64,000 nt of DNA from Cellulophaga sp. F20128 (GCF_023015805.1 NZ_JALKBA010000005.1:1-64000), one strand, 5' to 3'; shown: positions 25,816-35,077, counted from the first letter of the stretch. The notes: generated by a model not told the origin, from the sequence alone. A program made the numbers and translations.

Positions 25816-27261
25816 ATGTTATTTAATTCTTTTGAATTTTTATATTTTTTACCCTTAATTATAATAGGATTCTACATTTTACCCCAAAAAGTTCGATGGC
25901 TATGGTTGTTGATTGGTAGCTATTATTTTTATATGGTATATGAACCTGCTTTGGTTTTGTTACTAGTGGCCTCTACCTTAGTAGACTATTTTTGTGCACT
26001 AAAAATATACAGTGCTAAAACACAGCAAATAAAAAAAATATTTGCAGGTACCAGTATTGCCGTAAATGTTGGAATACTAATAGCTTTTAAATATTTGTTC
26101 TTTTTTTCAGCTTCACTTGCGAGCATTCTGGCATATTTTGGAATCGTTATTCCAATTGATGAAGCGGAGCAAAGTTATCATATAAGTCAAATTTTATTGC
26201 CTGTCGGAATCTCTTTTTATACGTTTCAGACCATGAGTTATACTATTGATGTGTATAGAGGCAGAATAAAACCTGAAAAACATTTAGGAGTTTTTGCGTT
26301 GTATGTCGCTTATTTTCCACAATTGGTAGCAGGGCCAATAGAGCGTGCTTCTAGGCTATTACCACAGCTAAAGAAAAAAGTAGCTATAAACCTAAAAAAC
26401 ATTGAACAAGGTCTTATTATGATGGCCTGGGGATTTTTTCTGAAAATTGTTGTGGCAGATAGACTTGGCATCTATGTAGATGAAGCATTTGCCAACCCTG
26501 AAAGCCCACATGGTTTTTCTTTAATTTTAGGAGCATTTCTTTTTTGTTTTCAAATCTATTATGACTTTTCGGCATATACTACAATTGCAATAGGAATTGC
26601 TAAAGTGTTAGGTGTAGATTTAATACAAAACTTTAACAGACCTATCTTCTTTACGAGTAGTGCAGATTTTTGGAAACGATGGCATATCTCTTTAATGCAA
26701 TGGATGCGAGATTATGTATACAGACCCTTAGTGGTAAACTTAAAATTAAAAAGAGTCCCCGCCGTATTGATCGTTTTTTTTGTAGTTGGCCTGTGGCATG
26801 GAGCTAATTGGACCTTTGTGGTCTGGAGTATGTTAAATGCACTGCTACTCATTGCAGAAGTTAGTACCAATACCTTCAGATCTCGGTTATTTAAAAAACT
26901 ACAGATACCCAAAAAAATTATTTCCTTTTTAGGTTGGTTTTTTGTATTTTGTTATTTAACGATAACCTTAGTCTTTTTTAGATCTTCATCAATAACTACA
27001 GCCTTAGTTTATTTAGAAAATATGTGTAACCTAGGAAGTTTACATATTAATATACTTAATAATTATTTAGAGCTATTTTTATGCTTAATTTTTATAGGTA
27101 TCGTGCAACTAATTCATTATTATAAAGGCAATAATAAAGTGTATGAATTGGTATTAGAACAACCAAAACATTACAAATGGATTGCATATTTTGGTTATAT
27201 TATTATTATTGTACTATTCGGTATTAACAGACAAAGCTCATTCATCTATTTTCAATTTTAG
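25816..27261 (+). CDS. MBOAT-family membrane O-acyltransferase (AlgI/PatA-like), copy 1
   Basis: A 481-residue polytopic protein with about 10 to 12 membrane segments. It has the AlgI-type landmarks LPVGISFYTFQTMSYTIDVYRG (around 128-149), FPQLVAGPIERA, FWKRWHISLMQWMRDYVYRPL with His290, and the invariant histidine in GLWHGANWTF (His328). MBOATs of this group pass an acetyl group from acetyl-CoA across the inner membrane to a partner that O-acetylates a polysaccharide. The partner is probably the SGNH-like protein encoded 4 bp downstream. It has RDYVYRPLV where canonical AlgI and copy 2 have RDYLYIPLGG. A terminator at 25662-25694 isolates it from the gene upstream. Confidence 0.9.
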   Translation: MLFNSFEFLYFLPLIIIGFYILPQKVRWLWLLIGSYYFYMVYEPALVLLLVASTLVDYFCALKIYSAKTQQIKKIFAGTSIAVNVGILIAFKYLFFFSASLASILAYFGIVIPIDEAEQSYHISQILLPVGISFYTFQTMSYTIDVYRGRIKPEKHLGVFALYVAYFPQLVAGPIERASRLLPQLKKKVAINLKNIEQGLIMMAWGFFLKIVVADRLGIYVDEAFANPESPHGFSLILGAFLFCFQIYYDFSAYTTIAIGIAKVLGVDLIQNFNRPIFFTSSADFWKRWHISLMQWMRDYVYRPLVVNLKLKRVPAVLIVFFVVGLWHGANWTFVVWSMLNALLLIAEVSTNTFRSRLFKKLQIPKKIISFLGWFFVFCYLTITLVFFRSSSITTALVYLENMCNLGSLHINILNNYLELFLCLIFIGIVQLIHYYKGNNKVYELVLEQPKHYKWIAYFGYIIIIVLFGINRQSSFIYFQF

Positions 27262-27265
27262 TATT

Positions 27266-28225
27266 ATGAAATATTTCATCTTAAAAATAATTTTATTTTG
27301 CTTCGTTCTAGCCGGTATTTACTTTAGTTTTATGTATAAAATATCTACTGGTTATGTAGATGAAAATTACCCTAAGTTCTGCCAAGAAGCTGGTGGGCTT
27401 ATACTTGGTGTTTCCACAGCCAGTCAAGGTATTTCGCCTCAAATTTTAGAAGATGAGTTGCAGGAATTTAAATTTGAAAAACCAATCGTAAATTTCGCTA
27501 TAAACTTTGAACAATCGCAATATGGAGATATCTATTTAAATAGTGTCAAAAACAAACTAAAAAAACAACATCAGAAAGGATTGTTTATTTTAACAGTAAC
27601 TCCGGCCAGTTTTACCACTACAAAAAATTTGGATGAGAAAGCACTACGGAAACTAGACCAAGAAAAGATATTAGGCAAAATTAGTAATTTTTCCAAAGCT
27701 CCTAATTTTGATTATATTAGTAATTGCTACCCAATTTCCTTGTACAATGCAATTTACCCTACTAATAAATGGGATAATCTGGTGGTCCATGCCAATGGAT
27801 GGAATGAATTTAAACTAAAGAGTAACTCTTACACCGTAACAAAGGAAGATTTAACTTTGTGGAAAAAACAAACCCTAGAATTCCAAACTAAATTCATTAA
27901 AACTCAAGAATTTAGTAAACTAAGGCTACAAAGTTTCGTTGAAACCATAAACTTCTTAAAAGAAAAAGGAGATGTGTTTATTGTACGCATGCCTTTGACT
28001 GCTGAAATGCTGGCTCTTGAAGATGAAAAATGGAAAAATTTTGATGCTCAGTTTGATAGTATTGCCAAGACAGAGAACGTTCCGTTTTTAAATTATTCAC
28101 AAAAAGAGTTGGGCTTTAACACATACGATGGCACACATTTGGTATCTGAAAGTGCCAAAGAATTTACTTCTCTACTAAGCAAGGATATTAAGAATTCATT
28201 GCAAATTGATGCCAATAAAAAATAG
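27266..28225 (+). CDS. SGNH-hydrolase-like membrane-anchored partner of MBOAT copy 1
   Basis: A 319-residue protein with an N-terminal membrane anchor (about 4-22) and a periplasmic domain. GLILGVSTASQG (Ser50) sits where SGNH enzymes carry the nucleophile, and YDGTHLVSESA near the C-terminus has the DxxH pair. The frame is open from 27182, inside the MBOAT gene, but the ATG at 27266, 4 bp after the MBOAT stop, gives a proper signal anchor and I use it. By analogy with PatB and AlgJ/AlgX, it should transfer acetyl from the MBOAT to the glycan. The serine motif is GVS rather than GDS, so family assignment is moderate. Confidence 0.65.
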   Translation: MKYFILKIILFCFVLAGIYFSFMYKISTGYVDENYPKFCQEAGGLILGVSTASQGISPQILEDELQEFKFEKPIVNFAINFEQSQYGDIYLNSVKNKLKKQHQKGLFILTVTPASFTTTKNLDEKALRKLDQEKILGKISNFSKAPNFDYISNCYPISLYNAIYPTNKWDNLVVHANGWNEFKLKSNSYTVTKEDLTLWKKQTLEFQTKFIKTQEFSKLRLQSFVETINFLKEKGDVFIVRMPLTAEMLALEDEKWKNFDAQFDSIAKTENVPFLNYSQKELGFNTYDGTHLVSESAKEFTSLLSKDIKNSLQIDANKK

Positions 28226-28239
28226 TCATACTTTATATA

Positions 28240-29481
28240 ATGATAAAAAATAATCCCTTTTTAAATACTTTATTTGCAAAAACTTGGCTTGCTCATTTCT
28301 CTCCTACAACTAAGGAATATTCATTTTCTTTATTTCCAGAAATTAGCTTTTTAAAAAGTAAATGGTTACCGTTATTTGTTAATTTAGGAAAAACAAATAC
28401 AAAAGGGATAAATTATACACTTGCCAACGAAGACAATAACCTATTAAAAAATAAGACCTTTTTAATTTATGATGTACATACCTATTTTAATACAGTTGAA
28501 GCAGGCACAAAAACGCAGCTAAAACTAAAAAAAATTACACAATATCCTGGTTATTTGTGTGAACTAGAAAATTTTTCTAGCGTAGCAGCTTATATGAAAA
28601 AAAACTTAAGCAAGAATAGCAACTATAAGTTTAATTTATACAAGAGAAAGCTAGAACATTGCTTTGATATCAGCTATACGATGTATTATGGAGCCATTCC
28701 CAAAGAAACCTATACCCATTTATTTACTGTATTTCACCAACTATTGGTAAAACGCTTTGCTGAAAAACAAGAATCTAATAATAATTTAGATACAACCGAA
28801 TGGGATTTTTACTTTGATGTAACCTACCCCATGATCCTTGAAAAAAAAGCAGCTTTATTTGTGACCTACAATAAAGAAATACCCATTGCGATAACCTTAT
28901 TAAATTTCTCTGACAGCATTGCTTTTGACACCATTAGAGTCTTTGATACAGACTACGCTCCCTTTAGGCTTGGTACCATTAGTATTATTGAGCAGCTACA
29001 ATGGTGTATTGAAAATGGAATAAAATATTTAGATTTTTCTAAAGGACACTATGAATATAAGGAACGTTGGGCTACTACAAAATACAATTTTGAATACCAT
29101 ATACTATATGATTCAAAAGGCGGCATATCTCGTTTAATTGCTCATACAATCCTATCCTATTTTAGGCTTAAAAATTATTTAAGAGAGAAAAATATTAATA
29201 CGGTTTTTCACAAATTCACGTTTTTATTAAAAAACAAAAAAAACAATGTAACCCTTAAAAAAAAGGCTGACTTATTAGATACTACAAATAGGCCGTTGGC
29301 GACCTACTTAAAACCTATTGATATGGATACCAAAGAAAATGCGGCACTTTTAAAATTCACCTATCAATTCATGTACAATACATCTGAAAAGTTAACTGAT
29401 ATTCAACTATATGAAATAACCAATAAAGCCAATTGTTTTTATATAGAAGGTTTAGAAAACGGGTATACCTTTGTTGCCTAG
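28240..29481 (+). CDS. GNAT/FemAB-like acyltransferase, array paralogue 2
   Basis: A 413-residue array member, the longest. It has LSKNSNYKFNLYKRKLEHCF (basic helix), YYGAIPKETYTHLFTVF, AALFVTYNKEIPIAITLL, FDTDYAPFRLGTISI and the signature LQWCIENGIKYLDFSKGHYEYKERW. The shared C-terminal module begins near residue 350 (KPIDMDTKEN, then YQFMYNTSEKLTDIQLYEI). It follows the SGNH-like gene by 14 bp, so MBOAT, SGNH and this gene form one run. The same enzyme class and cytoplasmic location as paralogue 1 are expected; the substrate is unknown. Confidence 0.75.
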   Translation: MIKNNPFLNTLFAKTWLAHFSPTTKEYSFSLFPEISFLKSKWLPLFVNLGKTNTKGINYTLANEDNNLLKNKTFLIYDVHTYFNTVEAGTKTQLKLKKITQYPGYLCELENFSSVAAYMKKNLSKNSNYKFNLYKRKLEHCFDISYTMYYGAIPKETYTHLFTVFHQLLVKRFAEKQESNNNLDTTEWDFYFDVTYPMILEKKAALFVTYNKEIPIAITLLNFSDSIAFDTIRVFDTDYAPFRLGTISIIEQLQWCIENGIKYLDFSKGHYEYKERWATTKYNFEYHILYDSKGGISRLIAHTILSYFRLKNYLREKNINTVFHKFTFLLKNKKNNVTLKKKADLLDTTNRPLATYLKPIDMDTKENAALLKFTYQFMYNTSEKLTDIQLYEITNKANCFYIEGLENGYTFVA

Positions 29482-29513
29482 AATTTAATTAAATTAGTAC
29501 CAGAAGTGAATGT

Positions 29514-30455
29514 ATGCTAGAGAAATACTTTTCAAATAAAATAACCAATCTTGTTTTCTGTTTCTTCTTGGAAAGAAGCTTGCCTTCCTTTTTTAGGGAT
29601 ACGGTTGCTAATTCCCTATCGGGCCACACCATTACCATTCCAAAAAAATTAGCATTAAACAACAAGCATAGGCACCTCATTAAAAATATTCCCAATTACC
29701 TATTATTTTCAGACAATAAAGAAGGCCTAGGCTCCTTAAAGTTTAAGGATGTACCCCAATACAAAGGCTTTTTATTGGACTTTTCCAAATATCAGACAGC
29801 ATCACAATTTATAGAAAACCAACTCAGTAAAAGAAATCAAAAAAATTTACGTGCAAAACAAAAAAAGTTAGAGCATACTCATAAAATATCGCATCGTTTT
29901 TATTTTGGATGTATTGAAAAGAAAGAGTATACTATTATATTTAGCGCTTTTTATCAATTCTTAAAAAATAGGTTTGATCAAAAAAAAACACAAAACAGGT
30001 ACCTTGCAGATTGGGAAGCTATGCAGACAGAAATCTATGGTAAAATTTTAAACAAAGAAGCTTCACTATTTGTTATTTATGATGATTGCGCACCCATTGG
30101 CATAACCTTAAACTTTCATCTTGATACTATTGTATTTAGCCATATACAAGCCTACAACATAGACTATTCTAGTTACAATATTGGAGATATTTGTATGCTT
30201 CATCACATTGATTGGTGTATGGCCAATAATATATCAGTTTTTGATTTATCTATGGGAGAAACGTATTACAAACTAAAATGGAGTAACCATCACTACCTTT
30301 TTTTAAATAGACTCTATTACAACAACACTGCTGTGGTAGACAATATTTGGGTAAAAACACAGTTTTTTAAATTTAAATTGCTTCAGTTTTTAAGAGACAA
30401 ACAAATTTTAGGGAACTATTTTTCTTTAGACAAACTTTTATATAAACTTAAATAA
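29514..30455 (+). CDS. GNAT/FemAB-like acyltransferase, array paralogue 3 (short form)
   Basis: A 313-residue array member that ends about 70 residues earlier than its sisters and lacks their C-terminal module. It keeps LSKRNQKNLRAKQKKLEHTH, FGCIEKKEYTIIFSAFYQFL, ASLFVIYDDCAPIGITLNFH, YNIDYSSYNIGDICM and the signature IDWCMANNISVFDLSMGETYYKLKW. The last helix (FFKFKLLQFLRDKQI) is present, so the GNAT core appears complete and the loss looks like a clean C-terminal truncation rather than decay. No in-frame continuation of the module is evident in the 38-bp gap that follows. Confidence 0.75.
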   Translation: MLEKYFSNKITNLVFCFFLERSLPSFFRDTVANSLSGHTITIPKKLALNNKHRHLIKNIPNYLLFSDNKEGLGSLKFKDVPQYKGFLLDFSKYQTASQFIENQLSKRNQKNLRAKQKKLEHTHKISHRFYFGCIEKKEYTIIFSAFYQFLKNRFDQKKTQNRYLADWEAMQTEIYGKILNKEASLFVIYDDCAPIGITLNFHLDTIVFSHIQAYNIDYSSYNIGDICMLHHIDWCMANNISVFDLSMGETYYKLKWSNHHYLFLNRLYYNNTAVVDNIWVKTQFFKFKLLQFLRDKQILGNYFSLDKLLYKLK

Positions 30456-30493
30456 CACCAATTCCTAAGCGTACCTATATTAAATAATAATAA

Positions 30494-31672
30494 ATGTTAA
30501 TAAAGATAGATTTTATCGAGTGCTTATTATTAAAGCCAAAAGATTTCTTTTTGTTTTACACAAAATTAAAAAACAAATTATGTAACAGTACGTTATTTAC
30601 AAGCAAACCATCAAATAAGATGGATGTTGATAAAAACACCTATCTCTTTTCTGATGTGCCACATTACATTATTCCTTCCTTCAATACATCTAGTAAAACG
30701 GTTAAAGTAATTACATTAAATACGCATATGGGTTCCATGATTAACCTGAAAAATTATAAGAATTTAGATGAGTATTTGAAAACCAACTTTAGCGGCAAGA
30801 GTAGATACGAGTTTAGGAATTACAAAAAAAGGATAGCGAAATGCTTTCCAATTAGCTACAAAGTGTATTATGGAAATATAGATAAAAAAGAATATGACCG
30901 CCTTTTTACTATATTTCCGGAAATGATAAAAAAACGTTTTGATTCCTTAGGAGTGGAACATTATGCCCTAGATATTTGGGATAATTATGAGGAAAATGGT
31001 TTTTCTCTAATTAATGAAAAAAGAGCTTGTTTATTTGTAATCTACGATAGAGGTATTCCTATTAGCATTGCTTTTAACCCCATATTAAATAAAACACTCT
31101 ATGGCTATATGAGAAGTTATGATATTAATTATTCTAAGTTTTATTTAGGTTTTATAGACTTAATATGGCAATTAGAATGGTGTTTTGAAAATAACATCGA
31201 AGTTTTTGATTTATTAAAAGGTACGTATAGCTATAAATCTAAATTTACAGATAGCACCTACTTTTTTCAAAAGCATATTGTTTACAATTCAAAATCCATA
31301 GTTTCTATATCAATAGCAGCCATGTATTCTATTAAACTTAAGAGCTTTTATTATATCATTAAATTACTAAAAAAGTGTAGCGTAGATACTGTGTATCATC
31401 ACTATAAACAACGAAAAGAAAAGTCAAAATTGACACCTAAAAATAAGAGTTACATTAGTACGGAAATTGATTACGAAACTAATTTATTTGATAGCTTATC
31501 AACAATAGACATTAATAAAGAAGCATATTCATTTTTAAGAAAACCTATCTACGATTGTATTTATACAGCTAAAGAGTCCATTAATAGCGTGCTTGTTTAT
31601 AAAAACAATAACGCTTACATTCTTAAAGGTGAGAAAAAATGTTATTTAATAACAACCGCAGAAACATTATAA
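30494..31672 (+). CDS. GNAT/FemAB-like acyltransferase, array paralogue 4
   Basis: A 392-residue array member. The N-terminal part carries LFSDVPHYIIPSF (a DVPxY motif seen in several paralogues); then FSGKSRYEFRNYKKRIAKCF, YYGNIDKKEYDRLF, ACLFVIYDRGIPISIAF, SYDINYSKFYLGFIDL and LEWCFENNIEVFDLLKGTYSYKSKF. The C-terminal module reads FLRKPIYDCIYTAKESINSVLVYK. Most similar by eye to paralogue 5 next to it, with which it shares DLLKG and exact length. Substrate unknown. Confidence 0.75.
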   Translation: MLIKIDFIECLLLKPKDFFLFYTKLKNKLCNSTLFTSKPSNKMDVDKNTYLFSDVPHYIIPSFNTSSKTVKVITLNTHMGSMINLKNYKNLDEYLKTNFSGKSRYEFRNYKKRIAKCFPISYKVYYGNIDKKEYDRLFTIFPEMIKKRFDSLGVEHYALDIWDNYEENGFSLINEKRACLFVIYDRGIPISIAFNPILNKTLYGYMRSYDINYSKFYLGFIDLIWQLEWCFENNIEVFDLLKGTYSYKSKFTDSTYFFQKHIVYNSKSIVSISIAAMYSIKLKSFYYIIKLLKKCSVDTVYHHYKQRKEKSKLTPKNKSYISTEIDYETNLFDSLSTIDINKEAYSFLRKPIYDCIYTAKESINSVLVYKNNNAYILKGEKKCYLITTAETL

Positions 31673-31676
31673 TGAT

Positions 31677-32855
31677 ATGCTAAAACCGAATAGAATTGTT
31701 TTTTTAAAAGCTTTGTTTTACGCTAGTGATTTCTTTTATGTATTTGATAAGGTAACCTATAAAACCAAGGTTGTTTATTCTGAAAAAACAATTAAAAACA
31801 CCAATGCTGATCAGGGTTTGTATTTAATACAGGATGTTCCAAACTATTTAAAAACCCATACTCCAGAAAAGTCTAAGTTTAAAAAAACAGAGGTACAAAC
31901 ACTGCAAGGGTTTTTAGTTGAAACCAATAAATTTGATACCTTAGAAGCCTATTTAAAACATAATTTTGGTGCCAAAAGTAGGTCTAATTTAAGACGGTAT
32001 CAAAATAGATTAGAAAAGTGTTTTACCATAGATTATACTTGTTATTATGGCAGTATCCCCAAAGAAGAGTATAACAAACTTTTTATCGCCCTTAAAGAAC
32101 TATTAATTAGACGTTTTGAAGAAAAAAAAGAAAGTAATTATGAATTGCAGCATTTTGATGAATATCACGACCTAATTTATAATTTAATTTTAAAAAAAGA
32201 AGCGAGCCTATTTGTAATTTATCACAACAAAAAACCAATAAGCATTCGCATTAATATGTTTAAGGCAAATTTGGGATTTTATATAATGAGCTGTTATGAT
32301 ATTGACTATTCTAAATTTCATTTAGGTGCAATAGATATGCTTAAAAATATTGAATGGTGTTTTAAAAATGATATTGCTACATATGATCTTTTAAAAGGAT
32401 ATGAGTATTACAAAAAAGACTGGATGACTACAACTTACTCCTATTACAATCATATAATTTATGATGCTAATTCTAGTAAAGCTACCCTAGTTGCCTTTTT
32501 TACTAAATTAAGAATAAGTTACCGTTATAAATTATATTATATATTAAAACGTATCAACCTTCATCATCCGTATAAAAAAATTAAACAATTTCTTTATAAC
32601 CTATCAAACAAAAATAAAAATCATAAAGAATTAAAACAGCTAACTGTTTCTGACCTAAATTTAAATAAAAAAGAGAACCGTATTGATTTTGAAAACAATA
32701 CTAATTATCATTTCATAAAAAAATATGTTATAGATTTACTTTTTATATCCAAAGAGCACTACAATGATATTAAAGTTTATAGAATATTAGCGGAAGAAAA
32801 TTACATCGTTATTGAAGGAAAAAACAAGGAATGGTTCTTTAAAATATTAAATTAA
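31677..32855 (+). CDS. GNAT/FemAB-like acyltransferase, array paralogue 5
   Basis: A 392-residue array member starting 4 bp after paralogue 4, so the two are probably translationally coupled. Landmarks: LIQDVPNYLKTH, FGAKSRSNLRRYQNRLEKCF, YYGSIPKEEYNKLF, ASLFVIYHNKKPISIRINMF, CYDIDYSKFHLGAIDM, IEWCFKNDIATYDLLKGYEYYKKDW, and a C-terminal module with FIKKYVIDLLFISKEHYNDIK. A 20-bp stretch coding YDIDYSK (32295-32314) is identical to one in paralogue 6 (33574-33593), indicating fairly recent duplication or gene conversion. Confidence 0.75.
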   Translation: MLKPNRIVFLKALFYASDFFYVFDKVTYKTKVVYSEKTIKNTNADQGLYLIQDVPNYLKTHTPEKSKFKKTEVQTLQGFLVETNKFDTLEAYLKHNFGAKSRSNLRRYQNRLEKCFTIDYTCYYGSIPKEEYNKLFIALKELLIRRFEEKKESNYELQHFDEYHDLIYNLILKKEASLFVIYHNKKPISIRINMFKANLGFYIMSCYDIDYSKFHLGAIDMLKNIEWCFKNDIATYDLLKGYEYYKKDWMTTTYSYYNHIIYDANSSKATLVAFFTKLRISYRYKLYYILKRINLHHPYKKIKQFLYNLSNKNKNHKELKQLTVSDLNLNKKENRIDFENNTNYHFIKKYVIDLLFISKEHYNDIKVYRILAEENYIVIEGKNKEWFFKILN

Positions 32856-32902
32856 ATAGTACTATTGAACGCACATCACTAAATTTATTTTAAACAAAAA
32901 CT

Positions 32903-32910
32903 TAATTTTG
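32903..32910 (+). promoter_or_regulatory. -7-like element upstream of paralogue 6
   Basis: TAATTTTG matches TAnnTTTG and lies 52 bp before the ATG at 32962. No TTG at proper spacing is seen. Its own TTG (32908-32910) is in frame with the gene, which makes a false upstream start. Confidence 0.35.
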
Positions 32911-32961
32911 CATACGGTTGTATGTAGATATAACCAATACAGTAAACCAGGACTTTTTTTA

Positions 32962-34110
32962 ATGATCACAACAAACAAAATAGTATTTAACACCCATGTA
33001 TTTAAAGGTGAAGCTATTTCTCCATTATTCCCTTCTCTTGAATATTTTGAAGAAAAAATAACCAACACAATTAAGGAGGATACCTTCCCTATTCCTAATT
33101 ATTCATTGAGTTTGGTACCCAGCTATATTAAATTACAACTCACAGATCCTAAATTTTCGCATACCATTATAAAACAAAACAATTGGGGCTATGCCATACA
33201 TTTAAAATCCAACTCCACCATAGATGATTATCTACAGGAACAATACAATTCTAAAAAAAGGAGTATTATTCGCAGGTATGTAAATAGATTGGAGGCCTGT
33301 TTTACAATAAACTACAAGCTTTACTATGGGGCTATTACTAAAGAAGAATATCATTTTATAATGGATTCTTTAAAAGAAATGATTGTTCATAGATTTAAGC
33401 AACGGAACGAACAAAACAAGGAATTGCCAAATTGGGATGCCCTTTTAGAAGAAACATATCCTAAAATACAAAACAAACAAGCTTCTTTATTTGTAATTTA
33501 TGACGACAATAAACCTATAGAAATCTCCTTAAATTATCATTTTGGAAAAATACTATTTAGCACTATTTCTTCCTATGATATTGACTATTCTAAGTTTGGT
33601 TTGGGCCATGTAGAAATATACAAACAAATAGAATGGTGCTGTGCTCATAACTATATCCTTTTTGAAATGGGTGTTGGGGGAATGGATTACAAACGAAGAT
33701 GGAGCAATACTATTTACAATTTTGAACACCATATAATTTACAACACTACTAATTTTGCTTCTAAAATGATGGGGCAATTGGAAGTGATAAAAATAAAAAC
33801 GAAAGAATATTTAAAGTCTAAAAAGATCAACGAAATTGTACCTAATCTAAAACACAAATACTTTGCTAACAAAGAAGTTGAAACCGATATACAAATTTCA
33901 ACTATTGATAAAAACACTACTAAAGATCATTTAAATCTGATTGAGATTACAATAGCGAGCCCAGAGTATGATTTTTTAAAAAAATACGTGTATGATTTTC
34001 TTTATACAACTATAGCACATATAAGCACCGTAAAAACATATAAGTTGACTAAAAACACCTATCTAATTGTAGGCAATAAACACCATCAAAAAATATTAAA
34101 AGAGAGCTAA
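32962..34110 (+). CDS. GNAT/FemAB-like acyltransferase, array paralogue 6
   Basis: A 382-residue array member. The frame opens with a TTG at 32908, but that TTG belongs to a -7-like element, and the ATG at 32962 aligns with the N-termini of the paralogues (MITTNKIVF beside MLKPNRIVF in paralogue 5). Landmarks: YNSKKRSIIRRYVNRLEACF, YYGAITKEEYHFIM, ASLFVIYDDNKPIEISLNYH, SYDIDYSKFGLGHVEI, IEWCCAHNYILFEMGVGGMDYKRRW, and the C-terminal module FLKKYVYDFLYTTIAHISTVK. It ends the array, 19 bp from the convergent SGNH gene, with a small hairpin GCTAA-CCTA-TTAGC (34106-34119) at the junction. Confidence 0.75.
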   Translation: MITTNKIVFNTHVFKGEAISPLFPSLEYFEEKITNTIKEDTFPIPNYSLSLVPSYIKLQLTDPKFSHTIIKQNNWGYAIHLKSNSTIDDYLQEQYNSKKRSIIRRYVNRLEACFTINYKLYYGAITKEEYHFIMDSLKEMIVHRFKQRNEQNKELPNWDALLEETYPKIQNKQASLFVIYDDNKPIEISLNYHFGKILFSTISSYDIDYSKFGLGHVEIYKQIEWCCAHNYILFEMGVGGMDYKRRWSNTIYNFEHHIIYNTTNFASKMMGQLEVIKIKTKEYLKSKKINEIVPNLKHKYFANKEVETDIQISTIDKNTTKDHLNLIEITIASPEYDFLKKYVYDFLYTTIAHISTVKTYKLTKNTYLIVGNKHHQKILKES

Positions 34111-34129
34111 CCTATTAGCGATATTAGTC

Positions 34130-35077
34130 TTAACGTATACTTAGGTTTTCATTTTTTATATATTCAGCAATTCTATCCGCAATAATTTCTCTTCCAGCAT
34201 CATTCCAATGTTGATCATAAATTAAGGTTTTAGGTATATTATCCTTCTTAAAATCAGCATTAAAATCAATTGTTCTAAAATCATTTACTTTTAAGTAGTT
34301 TAAAAACTCTTGGGAACACAGACTGTAATCAACCAATAAAATATTCTTCTCTTTGTTGTAATTGTAAAAGTTTACAAGCTTTTTAAAATTTTCTAGGTAT
34401 AAGGAATCGTTATTTTTCTTTTTATGAATATCTCCTGAAACCCCTTTACTGAAATTAACTACAGCTGCTATTTTTTCCTTAATAGGGTCAAAAAATCCAA
34501 TATCTTTGGCATATACTATTAATTTACTACGCTTAAGCAATTTATTTAAGGGGGTATTCAATGACAACCTATTAGACAATTTATACTCGCCCGTAATTAA
34601 ATCATCTGTGAACCTTATATAAACGACCACCCTATCTATATCTTTAAACAAGTGATTGTATGCCTGCATTAAATTTAATTGATCAGCCAGGTTATATCCG
34701 GCATATCCAAACTCGAATACCTTGACATTTGGAATTTTCTTTTCTACTTTTCTACTGATTGAGTTTGTATAATCCTGATGAAAACCTTCAATAAAAGAAT
34801 CCCCAACTATCGCAATTTCTATACTATCTTTTGAGGGCAGATAATTGTTATACACAGAATTAAAACCAAAATCATTAATACGATATTCGCCTACATTTTG
34901 CTTTCTATTTCCAGTTACCGAATAACCAGCTTGGTTTGGAACCCATTTTTCAACACCGTATTCATCAGCATATCTTTCCGGTCTTTCATTGTGTAAATGA
35001 AATACACGAACAAGCAACTCTAGCGAAACTAGTAGAACAATACTATATACTATAAATTTTAATAAAATCTTTTTCAT
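34130..35077 (-). CDS. SGNH-hydrolase-like partner of MBOAT copy 2
   Basis: A 315-residue protein with an N-terminal membrane anchor (about 5-24) and a periplasmic SGNH domain. The catalytic serine is in IAIVGDSFIEGF (Ser94), a GYAGYN block follows, and the Asp/His pair is in YDQHWNDAGREI near the C-terminus. This is a clearer SGNH protein than the one at 27266. It starts 3 bp after the MBOAT gene, so the two should act together in O-acetylation of an exported glycan. Confidence 0.82.
   Translation of the reverse strand: MKKILLKFIVYSIVLLVSLELLVRVFHLHNERPERYADEYGVEKWVPNQAGYSVTGNRKQNVGEYRINDFGFNSVYNNYLPSKDSIEIAIVGDSFIEGFHQDYTNSISRKVEKKIPNVKVFEFGYAGYNLADQLNLMQAYNHLFKDIDRVVVYIRFTDDLITGEYKLSNRLSLNTPLNKLLKRSKLIVYAKDIGFFDPIKEKIAAVVNFSKGVSGDIHKKKNNDSLYLENFKKLVNFYNYNKEKNILLVDYSLCSQEFLNYLKVNDFRTIDFNADFKKDNIPKTLIYDQHWNDAGREIIADRIAEYIKNENLSIR

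Noticed and set aside
24497-34110. Array as decaying duplicates or pseudogenes
   Set aside because: All six frames are intact, core motifs are kept, and lengths agree apart from one clean tail loss.
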